This document shows positions 16,870 through 24,338 of a stretch of DNA of 41,086 nt, piece after piece. The stretch lies in NCBI GenBank assembly GCA_047975325.1, contig JBKEDF010000051.1, positions 1-41,086 of the forward strand, written 5' to 3'. Every line of letters begins with the position of its first letter. The stretch's first letter is position 1. The position numbers were made by a program, and so were the translations under genes. This DNA is from JBKEDF01 sp047975325 (lineage in GTDB: Bacteria; Pseudomonadota; Alphaproteobacteria; Rhodobacterales; Rhodobacteraceae). Under the pieces are notes generated by a model, which saw only the letters and a program-made list of their open reading frames with translations, was not told where the DNA came from and ran no database searches.

Positions 16870-18330
16870 TCAGTCGGGAAGCAGGGCTTCCGCCTCAATC
16901 TCCACCCGGTAATCGCCAATGAGATTTCCTGCCAGAAAGGTCGTGTTGGCGGGGGGATGTTTGGCGAAGAAACGGCCATGGGCTTCACAGGCGGGCTGGA
17001 CATCTTCGGAACCGCGCAGATAGATCCGGGTGCGCAGGATATCGCGGGGATGTCCACCCAACGCGCGAATCGCGGCGGTGATCTTGTCAAGGATATAGGT
17101 GGCCTGTGCACCCGCATCTCCTGGTGCAACCGTACGGTTTTCGCCATGGGTCGCCGTGGTGCCTGAGATGGCAATATGGCGCCCATCACGTATGGCCCGG
17201 CAATAGCCCGCAACGGGTTCCCATTCGCTGCCGGAAAAAACCCGTGATCGCGATGGATTGGCGGGGTCGGGGATGATGTCCATCGCCCGGGGCATTTCAT
17301 CCAGATGGTGGGAAAGGTCGCCTGATGCGGTCAGGAAGGGCGGTTCCCGATATTCATCACCACAATCGCCCGGGATGGGGGTGGTGGCGGAAAAGGCTTC
17401 GTCGAGTTTCGCGTGATCATCGTCATCCAGTGAGAATTGAAACAGGCGCAGATTGGAATCCCGATGCTGGTTCTCGCCCAGCCGGGCGCCCACGATGATA
17501 CCTGCGACATGGCCATGTTCCAACACCCAGCGGCTGGCGACATTGGCGATGGAAACGGAATGTTTTTGCGCAATTTCATTGGCTGCGGTGAGGATGCGCT
17601 GATAGCCTTCCCATCCTCCGGCAGCATCGATGAAGCGCAGGTATTTTGCGCCACTCCAGTTTTCCGTGGTGTCGGGCCGGGGCTGGCTCAGCCAGCGTTT
17701 GGACAGGAACCCGCCGCAAAGCGTGCCATAGGCCAGAAGTTTCACCCCATGTGTTTTGCAGGACCGGGCCAGAAGCCCCGCCGCACGGCGGTCAATCAGG
17801 GAGAAGGAAACCTGGTTGGAAATCAGTGGCACACCATCGGCACAGGCCAGATGCAGATGGGCCGCGTCGAAGTTGGTGACGCCAATTTCCCCGATCAACC
17901 CTTCACCGCGAAGGCGCGCCAGTTCATGAAGTGCATCGAGCCATGCGGGATGTTCGAAGCTCCACCAATGAAATTGCAGCAGGTCGATGCGATCCACCCC
18001 CAGCCGCTCAATCCGTTCCTGCACCCCGGCGCGGACGATGTCGGGCGTCATCGGGCCGGGGGTGGGGCACCATTTGGTAAAGGCGCGGGGGCGAGGGTTG
18101 CCCTGCCAGCGCCGCAGCATTTCGCCGGTGATCAATTCGGCGCTGCCATAATGATCGGCCATGTCGAAGCTGTCGAAACCGGCCTCGGCATAGGCCCCGA
18201 GGTGGCGCGCCGCCTCCACGGGGTCAAGCACCGTGCCGTGTTTTTCCTGATCTGCAACCTGCCAGAGCCCCGTCACGATGCGGGAAATCTGCAGTCCGGG
18301 GGCGAGTTCGATATGGTCAGGTTTCATCAT
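16870..18330 (-). CDS. Aldo/keto reductase fused to a RidA-like domain
   Basis: Residues 1 to about 320 form an aldo/keto reductase with the full catalytic tetrad: Asp56 and Tyr61 in FDMADHYGS, Lys86 in AFTKW and His121 in LLQFHWW. A linker leads to a RidA/YjgF-like domain from about residue 365 (EPVAGYCRAIRDGRHIAISG, then ILDKITAAIRALGGHPRDIL, ending YRVEIEAEAL). Where RidA proteins with imine deaminase activity have PAR, this one has PAN (Asn462), so the key arginine is missing. The start overlaps the end of livM by 14 bases (an ATG at 18327 is an alternative), so it is the last gene of the transporter operon. Likely role: redox of an aldehyde or ketone derived from the imported compound. 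Substrate unknown. Confidence 0.88.
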   Translation of the reverse strand: MMKPDHIELAPGLQISRIVTGLWQVADQEKHGTVLDPVEAARHLGAYAEAGFDSFDMADHYGSAELITGEMLRRWQGNPRPRAFTKWCPTPGPMTPDIVRAGVQERIERLGVDRIDLLQFHWWSFEHPAWLDALHELARLRGEGLIGEIGVTNFDAAHLHLACADGVPLISNQVSFSLIDRRAAGLLARSCKTHGVKLLAYGTLCGGFLSKRWLSQPRPDTTENWSGAKYLRFIDAAGGWEGYQRILTAANEIAQKHSVSIANVASRWVLEHGHVAGIIVGARLGENQHRDSNLRLFQFSLDDDDHAKLDEAFSATTPIPGDCGDEYREPPFLTASGDLSHHLDEMPRAMDIIPDPANPSRSRVFSGSEWEPVAGYCRAIRDGRHIAISGTTATHGENRTVAPGDAGAQATYILDKITAAIRALGGHPRDILRTRIYLRGSEDVQPACEAHGRFFAKHPPANTTFLAGNLIGDYRVEIEAEALLPD

Positions 18331-19264
18331 GGCCTTTCGGGCGGTGGCGGGGTTCGGGCAACAGCCCTTGTGGACGCATCAACAAGATGAGGCAGAGCAT
18401 CACCCCGATCAATACGATTTGCAGCGATGCCGCGCGGGCCTGTTGATCCGGGGGGAAAACCTCGGAAATCAAGGCACCGGAGGCGGCCCAGATTGCCCAG
18501 ACCAGAACCGCGCCCATGATCGCACCGCGATTGTTGCCCGAGCCACCGACAATCAGCATGGCCCAGACCTGAAAGGTCACCATGGGCAGGAAATTATTGG
18601 GGGCAACGAAGCCGATGAAATGGGTCTGAACCGCGCCGGCCAACCCCATGATCGCACCGCCCAGGGCAAAGGCCTGAATGCGCAAAAGCCGCGGGCTTTT
18701 GCCAAAGGCCTGTGCGGCGACCTCATCTTCACGCACGGCACGCAGGTTGCGGCCCCAGGGGCTTTTGAGCAGATATTGCAGCAACAGGTAAATCGCCAGA
18801 ACGACTGCTGCCGTCAGGGCCAGATGGGCAATGTTGAAAAGGATCGGCTGGCTTTGCCAATCGCCGAAAGGGCGCGGAATGAATGCCAGCCCGAAGGCGC
18901 CGCCGGTCAGGAATTCGGCATTCTGAAAGACCAGTTGCAGTGCTACGGCAATGCCGAAGGTCGTGATGGCAAGGTAATCGGCCCGCATTCGCAATGTCAG
19001 GAGCGCGACCAGAAACGACACCAGCGCAGCCATTGCCATGGCACCGATCCAGCCCACGACGATGGGCAGGCCGAACCCCCCGATACGGGCTGCATCATCC
19101 GGTGTCGTCAGGATGGCGGAGGTATAGGCCCCGAGCCCCACGAAGCCCGCGATTCCCACATTGAAAAGCCCCGTCTGGCCCCATTGAACATTGAGCCCGA
19201 GGCAGATGATCGCATAGGTGAGCGCAACAGTCAGGAAAAACCCGACATAGGCGATATATTCCAT
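18317..19264 (-). CDS. Branched-chain amino acid-type ABC transporter permease (LivM-like)
   Basis: This 315-residue permease is very hydrophobic, with eight or more predicted membrane segments. Its family signatures include LGLNVQWGQTGLFNVGIAGFV and the cytoplasmic loop GRNLRAVREDEVAAQAFGKS that contacts the ATPase. It belongs to the HAAT family that imports branched-chain amino acids, urea, amides or aromatic acids. It follows livH by 13 bases and overlaps the fused reductase gene at its end. The Liv name gives the family only; the substrate here is unknown. Confidence 0.92.
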   Translation of the reverse strand: MEYIAYVGFFLTVALTYAIICLGLNVQWGQTGLFNVGIAGFVGLGAYTSAILTTPDDAARIGGFGLPIVVGWIGAMAMAALVSFLVALLTLRMRADYLAITTFGIAVALQLVFQNAEFLTGGAFGLAFIPRPFGDWQSQPILFNIAHLALTAAVVLAIYLLLQYLLKSPWGRNLRAVREDEVAAQAFGKSPRLLRIQAFALGGAIMGLAGAVQTHFIGFVAPNNFLPMVTFQVWAMLIVGGSGNNRGAIMGAVLVWAIWAASGALISEVFPPDQQARAASLQIVLIGVMLCLILLMRPQGLLPEPRHRPKGHDET

Positions 19265-19277
19265 TACCGCGCCCCCT

Positions 19278-20192
19278 TCATGCGCTCGCGCGCCCGAATA
19301 TCCCGGCCGGGCGGATCAGGAGCACCAGAACCAGGATCACAAAGCTGACAGCCGCGCGCCATTCCGCCCCGATAACCTGCACGGCGAAGGCTTCGGAAAT
19401 GCCGATGATGAGCCCCCCGATCATCGCGCCGGGGATTGATCCGATGCCACCCAGGATTGCCGCCGCAAAAAGTGGTAACAGCAGGTCAAACCCCATATAG
19501 GGCCGGATCTGCACCAGAAGTCCTGCCATTACCCCGGCGATTGCGGCCAGTCCCGCGCCGATTACCCAGGTAAGCCGGATGATTTTCGCCACATCAATAC
19601 CGTAGACTGCGGCAAGCGAGGGACTTTCGGCAACGGCCCGCATGGCCCGGCCCGTTGCCGAACGGGTCACCATCAGGTGCAGGGCCACGACTAGGGCCAG
19701 TGTTATCCCGATCACCAGCATCTGGTCGGGTGTCGCGCGCATGCCAAAGCCGATCGGGCGGGCGATTTGCAGCGCATTGCTGTAATAGGCAGGCTGCGCG
19801 GTATAGATGAATTCCAGAAATGATCTCAAGGCCATGGAGGCACCGAAGGAGGCCATGACGATGATGATTGCATCTGCCTTGCGGGCGCGGAGCCGTCCAA
19901 AAAGCAGCTTGTCCAGCCCCAGGGCAAGACAGATGGTCAATGCGGCACCAAGCAGGGTGGCAACGGGCAATCCGAGCCCGAAACTGAAAGGTTTGAGCGG
20001 TGCCCCGAGTCCGGCCAGTATGCCACCCAGAAACCCCATGACCGAAAGCGTCAGATAAGCCCCCCAGGCAAGAAAATCGCCGTGGGTGAAATTGGCAAAG
20101 CGCAGGATCGAATAGGCCAGCGTCAGCCCGATGGCCCCCAGTCCGATTGTGGAGCCTGAAATCAGCCCGTCGATCAATGCTTGCGGATTCAT
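19278..20192 (-). CDS. Branched-chain amino acid-type ABC transporter permease (LivH-like)
   Basis: This 304-residue inner-membrane permease starts NPQALIDGLISGSTIGLGAI, typical of LivH, and continues LAYSILRFANFTHGDFLAWG. It carries the ATPase-contact loop GRAMRAVAESPSLAAVYGID and ends in a hydrophobic VSFVILVLVLLIRPAG. Its ATG overlaps the livF stop by 4 bases (ATGA), and AAAGGAG lies inside the end of livF as ribosome binding site. It pairs with the LivM-like permease to form the membrane channel. Confidence 0.93.
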   Translation of the reverse strand: MNPQALIDGLISGSTIGLGAIGLTLAYSILRFANFTHGDFLAWGAYLTLSVMGFLGGILAGLGAPLKPFSFGLGLPVATLLGAALTICLALGLDKLLFGRLRARKADAIIIVMASFGASMALRSFLEFIYTAQPAYYSNALQIARPIGFGMRATPDQMLVIGITLALVVALHLMVTRSATGRAMRAVAESPSLAAVYGIDVAKIIRLTWVIGAGLAAIAGVMAGLLVQIRPYMGFDLLLPLFAAAILGGIGSIPGAMIGGLIIGISEAFAVQVIGAEWRAAVSFVILVLVLLIRPAGIFGRASA

Positions 20193-20914
20193 GCCGCTCC
20201 TTTCCTGCTGCCGAGGAACAATTCACCCAGGAGCTTGCCGTCGCGCAGTGTTTCGGTCGGTCCGTCATGGGCAAGTTCGCCATCCACCAGCACCACCGCA
20301 CGGCGGGTCAGCTCAAGTGCCGCGCGGACATTCTGTTCAACAAGCACCAGCGTTACCCCCCGCGCGGCGATTTCCCCCAGATTGGCAAAGACCTGGGCCA
20401 CGAGTTTTGGCGAAAGCCCGGCAGAAGGTTCGTCCAGCATCAAAATGCTGGGCTCCGTCAGCAGCGCACGGGCGCAGGCCAGCATCTGTCGCTGCCCGCC
20501 GGAAAGCGCGCCGGCCAGTTCCCGGGGCCGCTCGGCAAGGTCGGGAAACTGGGTGAACATGGCATCAAGCCGTTCGGCACGGCGGGCTTTTGGCAGAAGT
20601 TCTGCCGCGATCAGCAGGTTTTCGCGGATGGTGAGTGTGGCAAGGATATTGTCGGTCTGCGGCACGAATCCCAGGCCCGCGCGAACCAGATCGTCGGGGC
20701 GCAGTCCCGTGGCATCGGTTTTTCCGATACGGGTCCTGCCACCAAGGATCGGAACCAGCCCGGCGATGGCCTTGATCAGCGTTGACTTCCCGGCACCGTT
20801 TGGCCCCAGGATACAAACGAGATCGCCATTCGGCACCTCCAGACTGACCCCCTTGACGATGGCGAGATCCGGATCGTATCCGGCACGCAGGCCGGACAGG
20901 GTGAGCGCCGTCAT
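20189..20914 (-). CDS. ABC transporter ATPase (LivF-like)
   Basis: The 241-residue ATPase has a Walker A (GPNGAGKSTLIKAI), the signature LSGGQRQMLACARAL, and a Walker B ending MLDEPSAGLSP, plus the switch histidine region LVEQNVRAAL. N-terminal LRAGYDPDLAIVKGVSLEV is typical of LivF. It powers import together with the LivG-like subunit. Its ATG overlaps the livG stop (ATGA), and its own stop overlaps livH, so the four transporter genes are translationally coupled. Confidence 0.93.
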   Translation of the reverse strand: MTALTLSGLRAGYDPDLAIVKGVSLEVPNGDLVCILGPNGAGKSTLIKAIAGLVPILGGRTRIGKTDATGLRPDDLVRAGLGFVPQTDNILATLTIRENLLIAAELLPKARRAERLDAMFTQFPDLAERPRELAGALSGGQRQMLACARALLTEPSILMLDEPSAGLSPKLVAQVFANLGEIAARGVTLVLVEQNVRAALELTRRAVVLVDGELAHDGPTETLRDGKLLGELFLGSRKGAA

Positions 20915-21693
20915 GCCGGGGCCCCTTCGAGATAGACTTCGACGACCTCTGGTTTGCGCGAAACCTCCTCGGGGGTACCTTCGGCCAGATGCTGCCCTGC
21001 GGCCATGACGATCACACGGGGACAGAGCCGGGCGATCATCTCCATGTTATGTTCAATCAAAAGGACGGCGATCCCTTTTTCATTGATCGCCTGAATCCGG
21101 TCGATAATCAGATCAAGCAGCGCCGGGTTAACCCCCGCCGCCGGTTCGTCAAGGAGGATCACGCGCGGTTTTGCCATCAGGACACGGGCAAGTTCCAGCA
21201 GTTTGCGTTGTCCTCCCGACAGGACCGATGCCGGTTGGCCGATCAGATGCGAAAGGGACACGAATTCAATGATCTCGCGGGCGCGTTCATGATTTTCGGC
21301 ATCGATCCGGGCCGTTTCGCGTGGGCGCAAAAGGGCAGGGAAAAGCCGCTCACCGGGTTGATTCTGGGCCGCAACCAGGACATTTTCCAACACGGTCATA
21401 CGTGAAAACGGTCGGGTGATCTGGAAACTGCGTGCCAGACCCGCGCCGATCCGCGCCTCGGCCGGGGCGGTCGTCAGATCCTGGCCCGCAATTTCGATCT
21501 GGCCGGAATCAAGACGAAGCGTTCCAGCCAACAGATTGAAAAGTGTTGATTTTCCGGCGCCGTTGGGGCCTATGATGCCAAGAATTTCCGTTTGATCCAG
21601 CCTGAGGGACATTCCCCGAACGACGTGGTGGCCGCCAAAGGACTTGGTCAATCCTTCAGCCAGAAGCGCGGGCAGGGTGGGGCTTGGCGTCAT
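20911..21693 (-). CDS. ABC transporter ATPase (LivG-like)
   Basis: This 260-residue ATPase carries Walker A GPNGAGKSTLFNLLAG, the LivG-type insert GAGLARSFQITRPFSRMTVL, the signature LSGGQRKLLELARVL and Walker B ILLDEPAAGVNPALLD, then LLIEHNMEMI. The start at 21693 is preferred over the longer 21714 frame because CAGGAG sits six bases upstream. It is the first gene of the minus-strand arm, 86 bases from the divergent GntR gene. Confidence 0.93.
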   Translation of the reverse strand: MTPSPTLPALLAEGLTKSFGGHHVVRGMSLRLDQTEILGIIGPNGAGKSTLFNLLAGTLRLDSGQIEIAGQDLTTAPAEARIGAGLARSFQITRPFSRMTVLENVLVAAQNQPGERLFPALLRPRETARIDAENHERAREIIEFVSLSHLIGQPASVLSGGQRKLLELARVLMAKPRVILLDEPAAGVNPALLDLIIDRIQAINEKGIAVLLIEHNMEMIARLCPRVIVMAAGQHLAEGTPEEVSRKPEVVEVYLEGAPA

Positions 21694-21704
21694 GCGTCTC
21701 CTGA

Positions 21705-21716
21705 AGTTGATCAACT
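21705..21716. promoter_or_regulatory. Perfect 12-bp palindrome, candidate GntR operator
   Basis: AGTTGATCAACT is its own reverse complement. It sits 12 bases upstream of the livG ATG, next to its ribosome binding site, and 64 bases before the GntR start, so one site could control both arms. FCD-type GntR regulators bind short palindromes of this size. No promoter boxes could be assigned with confidence. Confidence 0.5.
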
Positions 21717-21779
21717 ATCAATCGTCATTTACAGGAACATGCGGGCTGCCTAAAGTAAAGCCTGATGATGGAGGCAACG

Positions 21780-22499
21780 ATGGGTCCTCTCGATATGGCA
21801 GCGCAACGCGAAGGCGGGTTGGACCGCCTTGCCCCGGTTTCGCGGGAGACCGTTCAGGATCGTATCTATCATCAATTGCGCGACCAATTGATCCGTGGGG
21901 GTTTTGAGGCGGGGGAGGTCTTTCTGCCCGGCGATCTGGCCGAACGGATGGCGGTCAGTTCAACCCCCGTGCGTGAGGCGCTGGCGCGGCTGGTTTCCGA
22001 ACGTGCGCTGGAGGCAATGGCCAATCGCCGTGTCAGGGTGCCGCCGCTTTCGTTGGGGCGTGCGCGCGATATTGCGCAGGCGCGGATGCTGGTCGAGGGG
22101 GATCTGGCGCGTCGGGCGGTGATGCAGGTGACGCCCGCGTTGCTTGTGCGGCTGGAAACCCTGACAAGCGAATATGAATTGGCGGGTAATCCGCAGGAAT
22201 TCGCCCATCTTAATCACGCCTTTCATTTCACAATCTATGCGGCGGCCGATTCATCGGTGCTTTTGCCCTTCGTGGAAAGTCTCTGGATGCAGGGGGGGCC
22301 TTATATACGCGCCGCCGCACGGTTGCATTCGCCGCTGAGGGATGCCGCGGCGACGATTCACCATCGGGGCGTTCTGTCGGGTCTTGCCGCGGGGGATGAA
22401 ACCCGCACCGCGCAGGAGTTGTGCGATGATATCGGCCTTGCCTTCAACATCTTGGAACGTGCAGATTCGGATTTCTGGGCGGCAGCGGAGAATATATGA
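21780..22499 (+). CDS. GntR-family regulator, FCD type
   Basis: The 239-residue protein has an N-terminal winged helix (VQDRIYHQLRDQLIRGGFEA, LAERMAVSSTPVREALARL) and an all-helical FCD effector domain with AHLNHAFHFTIYAAAD and later TIHHRGVLSGLAAGD. The histidines in these segments fit the metal/effector site of the family. The start at ATG 21780 has GGAGG five bases upstream; ATGs at 21765 and 21768 are less well spaced. It heads the plus arm of the transport/reductase locus and overlaps the next gene by 4 bases. FCD regulators usually sense a carboxylate of the pathway they control, often as repressors. Confidence 0.9.
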   Translation: MGPLDMAAQREGGLDRLAPVSRETVQDRIYHQLRDQLIRGGFEAGEVFLPGDLAERMAVSSTPVREALARLVSERALEAMANRRVRVPPLSLGRARDIAQARMLVEGDLARRAVMQVTPALLVRLETLTSEYELAGNPQEFAHLNHAFHFTIYAAADSSVLLPFVESLWMQGGPYIRAAARLHSPLRDAAATIHHRGVLSGLAAGDETRTAQELCDDIGLAFNILERADSDFWAAAENI

Positions 22500-22852
22500 A
22501 AGACGAATCATTCGAACTCTGGGACCTGCGGGTGGAGGTGGTGGCGCCCGAGGGCGCAAGGCTCTGGTGCGGGGCGAAACCGGGCGACTATTTCGAACTG
22601 CGCGGGGAAATGATGTATCTGCCGCCGGGGCAGGGCATGTCGATCTATTCGCTTGCTTCGGTGCTGCCGCTGCTGGCTGCCAAGCAACGGATGACCGACC
22701 CGAACGACTGGATGAGCACGGATGCCGAAATTGCCTGCCCCGATCCCAATTGTCCGTCGCGCCTGCGGATTACCCGGATTGGCAAACGGCGTTTCGATCA
22801 TTCCGAGACCACGGCAGTGCCATTGAAAGAGGACGAGAATGCAAGAGGTTGA
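22496..22852 (+). CDS. TIGR04076-like small protein, function unknown
   Basis: This 118-residue protein resembles the TIGR04076 family: WCGAKPGDYFELRG near the N-terminus, MSIYSLASVLPLLAAKQR in the middle, and a short C-terminal part. A cysteine pair (ACPDPNCPSRLRI) may bind a metal or be structural. No catalytic role is established for the family as far as I know. It overlaps the GntR stop by 4 bases and the following reductase start by 14 bases, so it is made together with both. Family assignment is from memory of the pattern. Confidence 0.7.
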   Translation: MKDESFELWDLRVEVVAPEGARLWCGAKPGDYFELRGEMMYLPPGQGMSIYSLASVLPLLAAKQRMTDPNDWMSTDAEIACPDPNCPSRLRITRIGKRRFDHSETTAVPLKEDENARG

Positions 22853-23888
22853 ACTGGCCCCGGGGCATCGGATTTCACGGGTCATAAAGGGTGGATGGCA
22901 ACTCGCGGGGGGGCATGGTGCGGTAAATCACCAAACTGCGATTGCCGATATGGCCGCCTATGCCGATGCGGGGATCGTGACCTTTGACTGCGCCGATATC
23001 TATATCGGGGTCGAGGACCTGATCGGCGCGTTTCGCAAGGATTACCGGAACAATCGTGGACAGGCAGCGCTTGACCGGATCAGGGTTCACACCAAATTCG
23101 TCCCCGATCTCGGGATCTTGTCGAAGATAGATCGCACCGGCGTGGAACATGCGATTGACACCTCCCTGAAACGGCTGGGGCAGGAACGGCTTGATCTGGT
23201 GCAGTTTCACTGGTGGGACTATGAGGTCGATCGCCAGGTGGAAGTGGCGGGCTGGCTGGGTGATCTGCGCCGGAAGGGCAAGATTGCCAATATCGGTGGT
23301 ACCAATTTCGATGCCGAACAGACGGGCCGGATCCTGGAGGCCGGGGTGCCGCTTGTGTCAATGCAGGTGCAATATTCCCTGATTGACCGGCGCCCGGCCA
23401 GGCATCTTGCACCGCTTGCCACGAATGCAGGGGTGCATTTCCTGTGCTACGGGTCCGTTGCGGGGGGCTTCATGTCCGAATATTGGCTGGGCAAGCCCGC
23501 GCCGCATGATCCGCTGGAAAATCGGTCACTTGCGAAATATCTGCTGATGATCGATGAATTCGGCGGATGGGATCTGTTTCAGGCGCTTCTGCAGCGGCTT
23601 GGCGGGATTGCGAAACGCCATGGGACGGATATCGCCTCGATTGCCTCGCGGGCGGTTCTGGAACGCGATGGTGTGGCGGCGGTTATTGTCGGCGCGCGCA
23701 ACCGCAGTCATCTGGAACGCAATGCCGCCATCCCGGATCTGGCGCTGACGGCGGAGGATCTGGCCGGGATCGATGCCATTCTGGCGCAGGGAAATCCGAT
23801 TCCCGGTGATGTCTATACGCTGGAACGTGACCGGGAGGGCCGTCATGGGGCGGTCATGAAATACAATCTGAACAAGGACGGCCATTAG
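22839..23888 (+). CDS. Aldo/keto reductase, paralogue of the fused one
   Basis: A 349-residue single-domain aldo/keto reductase with the catalytic tetrad Asp50 and Tyr55 (FDCADIYIG), Lys86 (VHTKFVP) and His124 (VQFHWWD). It shares several unusual segments with the N-terminal part of the fused protein across the divergon: the FHWW motif, SLIDRR, a GGF(M/L)S segment and a conserved AKYL...ID..GGW block. They are paralogues kept in one locus, which suggests two different redox steps or two related substrates. No RidA domain is attached here. The start overlaps the TIGR04076-like gene by 14 bases. Confidence 0.88.
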   Translation: MQEVELAPGHRISRVIKGGWQLAGGHGAVNHQTAIADMAAYADAGIVTFDCADIYIGVEDLIGAFRKDYRNNRGQAALDRIRVHTKFVPDLGILSKIDRTGVEHAIDTSLKRLGQERLDLVQFHWWDYEVDRQVEVAGWLGDLRRKGKIANIGGTNFDAEQTGRILEAGVPLVSMQVQYSLIDRRPARHLAPLATNAGVHFLCYGSVAGGFMSEYWLGKPAPHDPLENRSLAKYLLMIDEFGGWDLFQALLQRLGGIAKRHGTDIASIASRAVLERDGVAAVIVGARNRSHLERNAAIPDLALTAEDLAGIDAILAQGNPIPGDVYTLERDREGRHGAVMKYNLNKDGH

Positions 23889-23889
23889 G

Positions 23890-24306
23890 ATGGATCTGAT
23901 TGCCCGTGCGCAATGTGAGATCGAAGCGCGGCATGCCTTTTTCGTGGATTGGTTCACGGGCCGTGCGGAGGCGCGGGAAATGGAAATGACCGCCGCCGCC
24001 TTTGCGCCCCAGATGCGCATGATCCGGCCCGATGGGGCCATATTGTTGCGCCCCCAGGTGGTGGAGATGATCCGCCACGCGCATGGCAGCATGGCCGAAT
24101 CCTTCAGCATCGATATCCGCATTCATGCCGCTGAAATGCTTTCACCCGATCTGGCCTTGCTGATCTATGACGAACATCAGCGGGTGGATGGGGTTTCGAA
24201 CCTGCGCCGGGCCACGGTCCTGATGCAGGCTGAAAGCCTGGCGCCGCATGGGGTTCTCTGGCGGCATGTGCAGGAAACATGGAGCAACGATAAATATTAT
24301 CATTGA
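23890..24306 (+). CDS. Small NTF2-like protein, function unknown
   Basis: The 138-residue product begins with helices (ARAQCEIEARHAFFVDWFTG) and continues with strands such as MRMIRPDGAILLRPQVVEMI and LALLIYDEHQRVDG. The order of elements resembles SnoaL/DUF4440-type NTF2-like folds, which include isomerases, dehydratases and binding proteins; this is a judgement on pattern and not a proven match. The ATG is one base after the stop of the reductase. It lies 32 bases before the binding-protein gene, so it belongs to the same operon. Confidence 0.6.
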   Translation: MDLIARAQCEIEARHAFFVDWFTGRAEAREMEMTAAAFAPQMRMIRPDGAILLRPQVVEMIRHAHGSMAESFSIDIRIHAAEMLSPDLALLIYDEHQRVDGVSNLRRATVLMQAESLAPHGVLWRHVQETWSNDKYYH

Positions 24307-24338
24307 AGGGCCGAAGGTCTCAACTCGGAGGAACAGGA

